From assembly GCA_043743335.1 (NCBI GenBank), contig JAYTWR010000064.1:1-64000 (forward strand): a stretch of DNA of 64,000 bases, given 5' to 3'. Under the pieces are notes generated by a model. That model saw nothing but the letters and a program-made list of their open reading frames with translations. It did no database searches and had not been told where the DNA came from. Shown here piece by piece: positions 1-7,616 of this stretch. This stretch comes from UBA5216 sp043743335 (GTDB lineage: Bacteria > Pseudomonadota > Gammaproteobacteria > Burkholderiales > SG8-41). Position numbers and translations under genes: made by a program. The first letter of the stretch is position 1; each line of letters opens with the position of its first letter.

Positions 1-45
1 GCGCGGCTGGCGGCGGCAACGGGCGCGCCCAAGGAGGGACTGTGA
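1..45 (+). CDS. 3' end of an unidentified gene (partial)
   Basis: Frame 1 is open from the window edge and ends ARLAAATGAPKEGL at a TGA (43-45). That TGA overlaps the GTG of the next gene in a GTGA arrangement, and an AGGAGG-like ribosome binding site sits just before it. The overlap suggests a translationally coupled operon with the crotonase and CoA-transferase genes that follow. Fourteen residues are too few to identify a family. Confidence 0.5.
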   Translation, partial: ARLAAATGAPKEGL

Positions 46-761
46 TCGACATCAATGCAACTGACGGCATTGCCACTCTCACGCTATCGGATTGTGCGCC
101 CTTGTCGCTGCACGATTGCGAATTTGCGCTTGCGCTGCGCGATGCCGTGCGCGATAGCGCAGATGACGACAACATCAAAGCCATCGTGATACGCGCCAGC
201 GGCGCGGATTTCAGCCCTGCCGTTACCTATCAGTCCGGTGCGCATGCGGGCGGGCCGGCGTGGCATGAGGCCTATGCCGCCGCATCGGGTTTGTATCAAA
301 ACCTCAGTTTTTGCAAAAAGGTCGTGATTACGGCGGTGCATGGACTGTGCGCCGGGGCTGGGAGTCTGCTGGTGTTGTGTTCCGATCTGACAGTGGCCGC
401 CGCCGATGCCCGGTTTGCGTCGCCGTTTCAGACCCTGCCCGAATCTAATCTGGTGCTGGCGGCATTGACGATGCGACTCAATCGCGCGAAATCGTGGATG
501 CTCGGCGGCAACGCGTGGCGCGCGGATGAGGCGCTGCACGCGGGGCTGATAAATCGCATCGCTGTAAACGGCGCGCTGGACAGCGAGGCGCAAAAGATGG
601 CCCGCGCAGTGACGCGCATGCCGCTCGATGGCATCGCCATGTCGAAGATCAATGTCGAAACGAGTCTCGATGCGCAGGGCGTGGGCCGTGAATTCGATAT
701 GGCGGGTTTCTACGCCACGAGCCTGCAACGCGCGTGGCACGACGCGCAAACGGAGAAGTAA
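42..761 (+). CDS. enoyl-CoA hydratase/isomerase (crotonase) family protein
   Basis: A 239-residue crotonase-fold protein. The start is GTG at 42 with AAGGAGGG about 6 nt upstream. The second oxyanion-hole region is recognisable as HGLCAGAGS near residue 103, followed by the usual ADARFASPF and LPESNL stretches, so hydratase/isomerase-like CoA-ester chemistry is likely. The first oxyanion motif, normally FSAGADL, reads ADFSPAV near residue 56 and has lost its glycine, so catalysis may be altered. It is the first complete gene of a three-gene operon with a second crotonase and a CaiB-type CoA-transferase. Substrate unknown. Confidence 0.85.
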   Translation: MIDINATDGIATLTLSDCAPLSLHDCEFALALRDAVRDSADDDNIKAIVIRASGADFSPAVTYQSGAHAGGPAWHEAYAAASGLYQNLSFCKKVVITAVHGLCAGAGSLLVLCSDLTVAAADARFASPFQTLPESNLVLAALTMRLNRAKSWMLGGNAWRADEALHAGLINRIAVNGALDSEAQKMARAVTRMPLDGIAMSKINVETSLDAQGVGREFDMAGFYATSLQRAWHDAQTEK

Positions 762-763
762 CC

Positions 764-1633
764 GTGACCGGACCTATTCTGTGTGAACGCAATGCCGCGC
801 CGCATGTCGGGCGAATTACGATAGCGCGCGCGGAGCACGCCAACGCCATCACCATGGCCATGGTCGATGACCTGTGCAAAGCCCTGACCGAGTTGGAGAA
901 TGATGACGCGATCAAGGTCATCATCATAGGGGCCGAGGGCGAACATCTCACTAGCGGTTTTGACCCGGCCGAAGTCGAAAAAATGTATACCGCCGCGCCC
1001 GGCGGCGCCAACCGCAAGGTGCCGAGCCAGCGCGCGCGGCTGCTTGCGCTCGATGGCTTGTGGTGGGGGCCGCGCGGTCTTTATGGGCGATTGCTGCATT
1101 GCCCCAAGATCACCATGCTGGCGGCGAGGGGCTTGTGTCACGAAGTGGGTTTGTATCTGGCTTTGTATTGCGATCTGGTCTTTGCGGCTGACACCGCGCG
1201 TTTTGCCAACCCGCGCTGGCGGCACGTGGGCGTGGACGGTGATATCTCCATGTTGATCGCGGCGGTGGGATTAAAGCGCGCGAAGGAGTTGATGTATTTG
1301 GGCAGCGAGTGGACGGCGCAGGAAGCGTTGTCGCACGGCTTGATCGATGGCGTGGTCAGCGCGGCGGAGCTTGACGCCACGGTGCAGAACACCGCAGCGT
1401 TTTGCACGCAAATCATGCGCGACGGCATCGTCACCGAGAAGCACGTGGTGTTCGCGTCGCTCGCAAAAATGCATATCAACACCGGCTTCGCTACGGCGAG
1501 CGCCGTGGGCGCATGGGCCAGCAATGTGCATTTCCGGCCGGGGGAATTCAACTTTTTGCGCGAAGCGCGACATTCGGGGATTGATGCCGCGCTCAAGGCG
1601 AGCGCAGCGTATTTCAACGACAACAGCGAATGA
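764..1633 (+). CDS. enoyl-CoA hydratase/isomerase (crotonase) family protein
   Basis: A 289-residue crotonase-fold protein. I chose the GTG at 764 because GGAGAAG lies about 6 nt upstream and it follows the previous stop by 2 nt; an in-frame ATG at 734 would overlap the preceding gene. The first oxyanion region reads LTSGFDPAEV (near residue 63) and the second ARGLCHEVG (near residue 124), where most hydratases have a GGG or AGG turn. Active-site geometry therefore probably differs from true enoyl-CoA hydratase. It ends in an ATGA overlap with the CoA-transferase gene, so the two are co-translated. It may act on the CoA ester formed by that transferase. Confidence 0.85.
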   Translation: MTGPILCERNAAPHVGRITIARAEHANAITMAMVDDLCKALTELENDDAIKVIIIGAEGEHLTSGFDPAEVEKMYTAAPGGANRKVPSQRARLLALDGLWWGPRGLYGRLLHCPKITMLAARGLCHEVGLYLALYCDLVFAADTARFANPRWRHVGVDGDISMLIAAVGLKRAKELMYLGSEWTAQEALSHGLIDGVVSAAELDATVQNTAAFCTQIMRDGIVTEKHVVFASLAKMHINTGFATASAVGAWASNVHFRPGEFNFLREARHSGIDAALKASAAYFNDNSE

Positions 1634-2856
1634 TGACCGTGCAAGCACCGCTAGCGGGTTTGCGCATCGTTGAAGTATCCGCGTTTATCGCAGCACCCTT
1701 GGGTGCCATGACACTGGCGCAGCTCGGCGCTGAAGTCATCCGCATCGACCCCATTGGCGGGAATATCGATTTCAAGCGCTGGCCGCTGGCGCCCAATGGC
1801 AACAGCATTTATTGGGCGAGCCTCAATAAAGGCAAAAAGTCCGTCACGCTGGCGCTGGATACGCCCGAAGGCCAGGATTTGGCTAGCGCCATTATCAGCG
1901 CGCCCGGCGCGGATGCGGGCATCGTGATTACCAATCTGCCCGCGAAAGGCTGGATGAGCTACGACGCCTTGTCGAAGCGCCGGTCCGATCTCATCATGAT
2001 GCGGCTAACCGGCAACTTCGACGGCTCGGCGGCGATGGACTACACCATCAATTGTTCGAGCGGGTTTCCCATCGCGACGGGTGCAACCCGCGAGCCGGTC
2101 AACCATGTGTTGCCGGCGTGGGATGTGTGTGCGGGCATTTATCTGTCTACCGGCTTGCTGGCGGCCGAGCGCGTGCGCCGCAACGAAGGTAAAGGGCAGG
2201 AGGTGGTGCTGGCGCTGTCCGATGTGATGATGGCGACCATCGCCAATTTGGGCTATGTGGCCGATGTGCAAATCAACGGCAGCTCGCGTGAGCCGATGGG
2301 CAATGATTTGTATGGCGCGTTCGGACGTAACTTCGCCACTGCGGATCAGCGTGAAATCATGCTGGTGGCGATTTCCAATCGCCAATGGCGCGCCATCGGT
2401 AAAGCCACCGGCCTCGCGCAGCAATTTGAAATGATAGGCCCCCTGATGAATGTTGATTTGTCCAGCGAAGGCGGGCGTTTCGCCGCGCGTAAGGTGATCT
2501 GCGCCGTGCTGGAACCGTGGTTCGCGGCGCGAACGCTGGAACAAATCAAAGCGGCATTCGATGGCACGGGCGTGCTGTGGGGCATTTATCAGGATTTCAA
2601 ACAGTTGGTGACTGAAGACCCACGCTGTTCGCTGACCAATCCATTATTCGGCGAAGTCGAGCAGCAGGGATTGGGGCGCGTGCTATCTGCACGGGGGCCT
2701 TTGGCTTTTACACACAGTGCGACCTTGCCGCCGACTGCCGCGCCCCTACTTGGAGCTGATTCAGCAGCTGTTCTGCAAGACATGGTGGGGCTTTCCACTC
2801 ATGAGATCGACCGTTTACGCCAGCGGCGGATTATCGACAGGGTACCGAGTTCATAA
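1630..2856 (+). CDS. CaiB/BaiF family CoA-transferase (family III)
   Basis: A 408-residue member of the formyl-CoA transferase/carnitine-CoA transferase family, which moves CoA between carboxylic acids through an aspartyl-CoA intermediate. The N-terminal GLRIVEVSAFIAAPLGAM and AQLGAEVIRIDP segments and the central PAWDVCAGIY (candidate catalytic Asp) and LLAAERVR...GKGQEV segments are characteristic. The ATG at 1630 overlaps the upstream stop (ATGA). With the two crotonases this looks like a small operon that activates an acid as a CoA ester and then hydrates or isomerises it. The native acid cannot be read from sequence. Confidence 0.88.
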   Translation: MMTVQAPLAGLRIVEVSAFIAAPLGAMTLAQLGAEVIRIDPIGGNIDFKRWPLAPNGNSIYWASLNKGKKSVTLALDTPEGQDLASAIISAPGADAGIVITNLPAKGWMSYDALSKRRSDLIMMRLTGNFDGSAAMDYTINCSSGFPIATGATREPVNHVLPAWDVCAGIYLSTGLLAAERVRRNEGKGQEVVLALSDVMMATIANLGYVADVQINGSSREPMGNDLYGAFGRNFATADQREIMLVAISNRQWRAIGKATGLAQQFEMIGPLMNVDLSSEGGRFAARKVICAVLEPWFAARTLEQIKAAFDGTGVLWGIYQDFKQLVTEDPRCSLTNPLFGEVEQQGLGRVLSARGPLAFTHSATLPPTAAPLLGADSAAVLQDMVGLSTHEIDRLRQRRIIDRVPSS

Positions 2857-2964
2857 GCGTTTGCCATACTTTTCGGGAGCGGAACGGGATCACGCCACCG
2901 CCAGGACAGAGGCGGCGGACTCGTAGTCAAGCCCCAACATGAAAGTGCGCCAGACGTTGGAATA

Positions 2965-2985
2965 AACAATCAACAATCAACAATC
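2965..2985. repeat. three tandem AACAATC heptamers
   Basis: AACAATC occurs three times head to tail with no mismatch, in the non-coding stretch after the CoA-transferase gene. The 200 bases from 2857 to 3059 otherwise hold no gene I can support. Confidence 0.8.
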
Positions 2986-3059
2986 TGAACAAATCTGCTG
3001 CAAGACGTTTGCAAGGTAATGTTGTACACAGTATTTTTCGCACGCCCCAAGACATCGCC

Positions 3060-3310
3060 ATGCCACGAAAGCGCCCCACGCAATGTCTCACATGGGCAGT
3101 CGCGCGCTGTCTCGTACGGGCAGGTGGATTGATAGCGCTGGCTTGCGCCGCCACGCCACGCCACGCCCAAAAATACCCCGAGAAAACCATCCGCTTCATT
3201 TCGCCGTATCCCACGGGCGCTTCACAGATACTCGCATTGCGGATTTCCGTCCCGGCGCAGGCGGCAACATCGGCTCAGAGCGGATGCCCCTCAAACTGAA
3301 AACAGCGACA
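3060..3310 (+). pseudogene. Bug/TctC solute-binding protein remnant
   Basis: From an ATG at 3060 the frame encodes a signal-peptide-like start (MPRKRPTQ...IALACAATPRHAQ) followed by KYPEKTIRFISPYPTGAS, the N-terminus of a Bug-family periplasmic binding protein. The family's RPGAGGNIG motif then appears in another frame (about 3245-3290), without the roughly 20 residues that should separate the two motifs. Homology stops after about 3300, so two-thirds of the gene is gone. An internal deletion, a frameshift and a 3' truncation make this a dead copy of a gene type that has six intact members in this window. Confidence 0.75.
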
Positions 3311-3434
3311 ACCGCAGTCCCTAAAGGGCTAGCAACGACTTTTGGTGCGCCCTTGCCGCTCTGGGTCAATGATAGAGAGCGCGTGCAAGGTGTGGTTTTC
3401 AAAATGCTGATAAATCAAACGCATCATGTAACTA

Positions 3435-3510
3435 TTCAGCTTCGTCGTCGGATGTCGGCACCACGACCGATGCGGTTCCTTCGTCACCGACATCCTACGA
3501 CGAAGCTGAA
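3435..3510. repeat. long inverted repeat (24-bp arms, 28-nt loop)
   Basis: The arm at 3435-3458 (TTCAGCTTCGTCGTCGGATG...) and the arm at 3487-3510 are reverse complements over 24 bases with one mismatch. The RNA or cruciform would be a strong hairpin. It lies between two pseudogenes, has no T-run directly behind it and encodes nothing recognisable. A miniature mobile element or a REP-like palindrome is possible. Confidence 0.85.
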
Positions 3511-3517
3511 CAATTCC

Positions 3518-3543
3518 GACTTGTTTTTAAATGACTTTTTCTA
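3518..3543 (-). repeat. AT-rich border element, divergent copy 1
   Basis: CTTGTTTTTAAATGACTTTT resembles the TAATTGATTTTAAATGATTA part of the dispersed element, but the IHF-like core is degraded (AAACAAGTCGGAA on the minus strand). It starts 8 bases after the long inverted repeat. Confidence 0.45.
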
Positions 3544-3545
3544 TC

Positions 3546-3950
3546 TCAGTTGATTGATTGAGATATTACCCCTGCCCCCCTCCCGAACACCTGCCCCAGC
3601 ACACCGGCCGCCGTGGCAACGTCCACGCTACCGGGGTAAGTGCCAGCAACGATGCCGTGTTCCTTGGCGATGGCCTGGGTAGCGTGCAGGTCGCTCGCAC
3701 TATTAAGGGTGCCGACGTAGTCTGTGGTGAGGTCGTTGGGCCGACGTAGATGATGTCGAAGCCCGGTGTAGCGGCAATGGCGCGCCTGTTTTGCACGCCC
3801 GTCATGGTTTCGATAAGGGCGATTTTGACGATCTGTTTTTCGTACTGCCAAAAATAATCCGGCCCACCGTAGACCAAGCCACGCATCGAGCACAAAGCTG
3901 ATGTCGATCCACAGGCAGGAGGCGACTTCGCCGCGCGCCCAGCGCTCACG
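3546..3950 (-). pseudogene. HpcH/HpaI aldolase family remnant
   Basis: Minus-strand fragments match the C-terminal half of class II HpcH/HpaI aldolases: YGGPDYFWQYEKQIVKIALI, then AATPGFDIIYVGP in one frame. The sequence continues in a second frame as NDLTTDYVG, KEHGIVAGTYPG and SVDVATAAGVLG. A frameshift near 3740 separates GP from NDL in the expected GPNDL motif. The N-terminal half, including the metal-binding and catalytic region, is missing because the neighbouring dioxygenase gene begins there. I infer an inactivated aldolase. Confidence 0.75.
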
Positions 3951-3957
3951 CAAGGGC

Positions 3958-4830
3958 TTAGTGCGCTTGCGTATTTGCCAAATAAGGCGCGCTGCGGAAT
4001 TCAAAAATAGAGGTGCGATAAAACTTGCGCAATTGGTTCTTGGGGTAATCCGCGCGGCCGGTGTGCCAAGCGCAGCGGTTTTCCCAGATGATGGTGTCGC
4101 CCACTTGCCACGTCTGCTCCCACTGAAACTCGGGGCGTTCGCACCACGCAAAAATTTCTTCCAGCAGAGCGTCGCTGGCTTCGCGGCTCATGCCTTCGAT
4201 TTGCAGCGTGTGATGCGGGTTGACGAACACGGCCTTCTTGCCGGTTTCCGGGTGTACGCGCACCACCGGGTGGCGCACGGTGCCCATGCGTTTCATCTCT
4301 TCGTCGCTGACGATGCCCTGTGAGTTGGCCTTGCGCCCACGCAGGCGGTGCACCGCCGTGAGGCCATCGATGCGGCGCTTCAAGGCTGCGGGCATGGTGT
4401 CCCACGCTAGGTACATGTTGGCGAACGCGGTGTTGCCGCCGTGGTCGGGTAGAGCGACTGAGTGCAGTATCGTGGCCTTGGTCGGATCCTGCTGGAAGGT
4501 GCCATCGACATGCCAACCCACGCCGCGCTCGGCACCGACTTTGTCGTAGTTGCCGGTGGCATCGAGGTTGGTCATGATGACCACTTCGGGCACGTCCTTG
4601 TCGTGGTAGGCCTTCGCCGCGTGCGGGCGCAGCACGCCAAAGTAGCGGCTGAAATCCCGCAACTGGGGCACGGTGAGCGGTGCCCCGCGCACGCGCAATA
4701 CCAGGTGCTCCAGAAACGCGTCGTGTACGGCCTTGGCTTCTTCGGCGGTGAGGGGCGCGCGCGGATCAATGCCGCGAATTTCTGCGCCCAATGGTCCCGA
4801 TGGGCCGCCCTGCTTGATCACTTCAATCAT
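3958..4830 (-). CDS. TauD/TfdA family Fe(II)/2-oxoglutarate dioxygenase
   Basis: A 290-residue oxygenase of the TauD/TfdA family, which couples 2-oxoglutarate decarboxylation to hydroxylation of a substrate, often a sulfonate or an aryloxy acid. The HxD iron ligands are in GWHVDGTF (H107, D109), the distal His in CAWHTGRADY and the 2-oxoglutarate-binding Arg probably in RKFYRTS. The ATG at 4830 is preceded by AGGAG at the right distance; an upstream in-frame ATG adds six residues. It is paired with a second TauD-like gene on the same strand, 120 bp upstream of its start. Substrate not predictable. Confidence 0.9.
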   Translation of the reverse strand: MIEVIKQGGPSGPLGAEIRGIDPRAPLTAEEAKAVHDAFLEHLVLRVRGAPLTVPQLRDFSRYFGVLRPHAAKAYHDKDVPEVVIMTNLDATGNYDKVGAERGVGWHVDGTFQQDPTKATILHSVALPDHGGNTAFANMYLAWDTMPAALKRRIDGLTAVHRLRGRKANSQGIVSDEEMKRMGTVRHPVVRVHPETGKKAVFVNPHHTLQIEGMSREASDALLEEIFAWCERPEFQWEQTWQVGDTIIWENRCAWHTGRADYPKNQLRKFYRTSIFEFRSAPYLANTQAH

Positions 4831-4950
4831 GATGGTCTCCTGTTGCATTGCTGGTTACGCATTTTTTCCCCGTTTGTGCTGCGCGTACTGCATTGGGCGT
4901 GGCTGTCGTGACAATGGCCGCTTTTATTGCAGCCATTCGAACGTTAACTG

Positions 4951-5802
4951 TCACGGCTTCGTCCCCGCAACAGTAACCCGGTGCCCATAGCGCTTCTGCG
5001 GATAGTAGTCCCACATCGCCTGATGTAGGGTGCAGCGGTTGTCCCAGAACGCAATCGAGTTGGGCCGCCATTTGAAGCGGCACTTAAAGTCGTCGCGCTC
5101 AGAGTGAGCATAGAGCATGTCGAGGATGGCATCACTTTCGAGCCGCGAGACACCGACGATGCATTCGGTAAAGTTGCGGTTGACGAAGAGTGCGCGGCGT
5201 CCGGTGACCGGGTGGACGCGCACCACCGGATGCGCCGAGCGCGGCAGTTCGCCCGCGACGATCTTTTGTTGCCGCCCGCGCCACACGCGGTCGCCGTCGT
5301 GTATCGCTGTCATGCCATCGACCATTTTGCGTACGGGTTCGGCCAGGGTTTCGTAGGCGCGGTACATGTTGACGAAGAGCGTGTCGCCGCCGCCGTTGGC
5401 GGGCGTCTGTTGCAAATACAGGATCGAGCCCATCGGCGGCGTCGGGCTGGCGGTGACGTCGGAGTGCCACACTTCGCCCGCGATGGTTTTGGAGTTTTCA
5501 TCCGCCTTGATCTCGATAACCTCGGGGTGGCCTGCCATGCGCGAGGTGGGGTGTATGTCGAGTTCGCCAAAGCGCCGACCGAAGGCCTTGTGTTGCTCGA
5601 TGGTGAGCTGTTGATCGCGAAAGAAAATCACCAAGTGGCGCATCAGCACGGTGTGGATTTCATCGAACTGTAGTTCGCTGAGCGACTGGCTCAGATCGAC
5701 GCCGGAAATCTCCGCGCCGATGGTGGGGGTGAGCGGTTCGACGCGGATGGATTTATAGATGAGTGGGTCGCTTTCGTTGGCGTCAGGGCGATCATAAGGC
5801 AT
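4951..5802 (-). CDS. TauD/TfdA family Fe(II)/2-oxoglutarate dioxygenase
   Basis: A 283-residue TauD/TfdA dioxygenase. The HxD motif is EVWHSDVT, the distal His region is RCTLHQAMWDYYPQ and the 2-oxoglutarate Arg lies in GHRVTV. The spacing and the SPTPPMGSILYLQQTP segment are closer to classical taurine dioxygenase than those of its neighbour. The start at 5802 has a GGAGGAAA ribosome binding site; a longer in-frame extension to 5949 is not supported. The two dioxygenases are probably one transcription unit, this one first. The 120 bp between them holds nothing I recognise. Confidence 0.9.
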   Translation of the reverse strand: MPYDRPDANESDPLIYKSIRVEPLTPTIGAEISGVDLSQSLSELQFDEIHTVLMRHLVIFFRDQQLTIEQHKAFGRRFGELDIHPTSRMAGHPEVIEIKADENSKTIAGEVWHSDVTASPTPPMGSILYLQQTPANGGGDTLFVNMYRAYETLAEPVRKMVDGMTAIHDGDRVWRGRQQKIVAGELPRSAHPVVRVHPVTGRRALFVNRNFTECIVGVSRLESDAILDMLYAHSERDDFKCRFKWRPNSIAFWDNRCTLHQAMWDYYPQKRYGHRVTVAGTKP

Positions 5803-6011
5803 GGCGTGTTTCCTCCGGTAGGCTCGTGCGCGCCGGTGTGTGTCCGGCACGCGCTTCAGTGCATCAGATTGTAGCGAAGTTCTCGCCGACGGGCCGATGC
5901 GCGGAAGCCCGCTACTGGGATGGGTCGCGTGCGCCCACAACTCACGCACGCGTCGGGCTCGCCGATGGTGGGCCAGCGCGTGTGGCCGTCGCTGGCGGGG
6001 TAAGCTTTGAA

Positions 6012-6046
6012 CCCTCTCCCCCGGGAGAGGGCAGGGTGAGGGAAAC
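6012..6046. repeat. GC-rich REP-like palindrome, copy A
   Basis: A perfect 9-bp stem, CCCTCTCCC at 6012-6020 and GGGAGAGGG at 6023-6031, is followed by CAGGGTGAGGGA. The same layout recurs inside hrpA at 11750-11787. The rest of the 269-bp gap 5803-6071 shows no gene. Confidence 0.75.
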
Positions 6047-6071
6047 GTGAGGGAAGGCGTTTTTACTTACA

Positions 6072-6617
6072 TCAGGCGGCAGCCGGTTTGGGCACCGGCA
6101 CGCGGTGCAGCTTCATGCCCATAGCCACCGCGCTGTAGTAGCCCAGCAGCCCGACCACTTCGGCAATGCCGTCACGCCCCAGCAGTGTGTCGGCGCGCTC
6201 AAATACTTCGTCCGAGCCGCCGCCAGCGGCCATGGAGATGGCGGCAAGGTCGTAGATCGCGCGTTCGCGTTCGTTATCGAATGTCGGCGTTTGGCCGGCA
6301 CGCATCGCCTCGAACACGGCGGGCTGGTAGCCGAGTTCGAGGCAGCGTTTGACATGGGCCGCCCACACATATTCCCCGCGCCAGTGGTTGGCGATGATGC
6401 AAATGATGAGCTCGACTTCGCGCTCGCTGAGTGAGCCTGATTTATTCAAAAACGTGCCGATGGTCTCCATTGCCGCTGCGAATCTGGGCGAATGGATCCA
6501 AATTTTGTAGGGCGCAAGCAATTTGCCGCGCCCGGCCACGAGATCCGCAAACACTTTCTTCTGCGCATCCGTCATCTCGTTTTCGGGAATTTCCTTGAGG
6601 CGATTCGTTTCAGCCAT
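6072..6617 (-). CDS. carboxymuconolactone decarboxylase-like family protein
   Basis: A 181-residue all-helical protein of the CMD/AhpD superfamily, whose members include gamma-carboxymuconolactone decarboxylases and peroxidases. The segment SLSEREVELIICIIANHWRG and the later EYVWAAHVKRCLELG match the CMD core. It has no CxxC pair, so AhpD-type peroxidase activity is unlikely. Such proteins often accompany Bug and dioxygenase genes in aromatic-acid operons, which fits the surroundings. It is divergent from the SDR gene at 6797. Confidence 0.8.
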   Translation of the reverse strand: MAETNRLKEIPENEMTDAQKKVFADLVAGRGKLLAPYKIWIHSPRFAAAMETIGTFLNKSGSLSEREVELIICIIANHWRGEYVWAAHVKRCLELGYQPAVFEAMRAGQTPTFDNERERAIYDLAAISMAAGGGSDEVFERADTLLGRDGIAEVVGLLGYYSAVAMGMKLHRVPVPKPAAA

Positions 6618-6796
6618 GATGTTTGTCTTTCAATGTGAGGGATGAGCGCGCAGGCGTAGCGCTCCTGCTGCGCATTGCACCTTGTGTTGCGCGATAGCAT
6701 AGCGTGAAATGTAGAGCGATGGGCAATGTTGGAGCCAGCGGCGGTGTAGGATTGCGGGTATCCGCATCATCATCTAACCACAGGAGCACACAGAAT

Positions 6797-7588
6797 ATGA
6801 ACCTCGATCTAAAAGGCAAATCAGTACTCGTCACCGGCGGCAATCGCGGCGTGGGCTTGGCCATCGCACTGGCTTTCGCTGAAGAGGGCGCGAACGTCAC
6901 GGTGTGCGGGCGCGACAAGGCGGCGCTGGCGGAGGCGGAAGCGAAGCTCTTGGCCAAGGGCGTGAAGGCTAAAGCCGTGGCGGTGGATCTGTTCACCGCC
7001 GAAGGTTGCATCGGCGCAGTGCAGGCGGCGGTGGATGCGTTTGGTGGGCTCGATATCCTGGTGAACAATGCTTCCACAGCGGTCAGCGGCAACATCGAGA
7101 CACTGGACGACGAGGGGCTGATGGAACGGCTCACCGGCAAGACGCTGGCGTACATGCGCTGCTGCCGCGCCGCATTGCCGCACTTACGCAAATCATCGCG
7201 TGGCCGGGTTATTTGTATCGGCGGCTCCGCTGTGCGTCAGGCCGGTGCCACGGCGCTACCCAGTGCGCTGGGCAATTCGTCCATCGTTGCTTTTGTTAAA
7301 CAGTTCAGCATGACGGTGGCGGCGCAGGGTATTACGGCAAACACCGTTCACCCGCCCTTCACCAAAACGGATCGCTACCCCAAGCGCCTCGCCGCGCGGG
7401 CGAAACAACTCGGTGTGACTGAAGCGCAAGCCGAGGCGAGCTTCATTAAACAGTTTCCGATAGGCCGCCTGGTTGAACCGTCGGATATTGCGCCGATGGT
7501 GCTGTTTCTCGCGTCGCCGCATGCCGGCGCGATCACGGGGCAGAGCATTGCGATTGACGGCGGGTCTACGCCGGGCACGTTTTATTAG
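6797..7588 (+). CDS. SDR-fold protein lacking the YxxxK catalytic pair
   Basis: A 263-residue short-chain dehydrogenase/reductase fold. The cofactor motif TGGNRGVG near residue 14 and the NNAS motif near residue 90 are intact, and the C-terminal GQSIAIDGG is typical. Where the catalytic YxxxK should be, the sequence reads GATALPSALGNSSIVAF, with no Tyr or Lys at those positions. It may bind NAD(P) without classical SDR catalysis. The ATG at 6797 has AGGAG about 10 nt upstream. It is followed after 28 bp by a Bug gene, so both are probably co-transcribed. Confidence 0.85.
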   Translation: MNLDLKGKSVLVTGGNRGVGLAIALAFAEEGANVTVCGRDKAALAEAEAKLLAKGVKAKAVAVDLFTAEGCIGAVQAAVDAFGGLDILVNNASTAVSGNIETLDDEGLMERLTGKTLAYMRCCRAALPHLRKSSRGRVICIGGSAVRQAGATALPSALGNSSIVAFVKQFSMTVAAQGITANTVHPPFTKTDRYPKRLAARAKQLGVTEAQAEASFIKQFPIGRLVEPSDIAPMVLFLASPHAGAITGQSIAIDGGSTPGTFY

Positions 7589-7616
7589 CCTTTTTCCGCT
7601 TGGAGGAGACGGCACC

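Noticed and set aside
3083..3553. 156-codon plus-strand frame
   Set aside because: Only a short piece (RPGAGGNIG region) is homologous to Bug proteins; the rest runs through a hairpin and an element, so it is part of a pseudogene.
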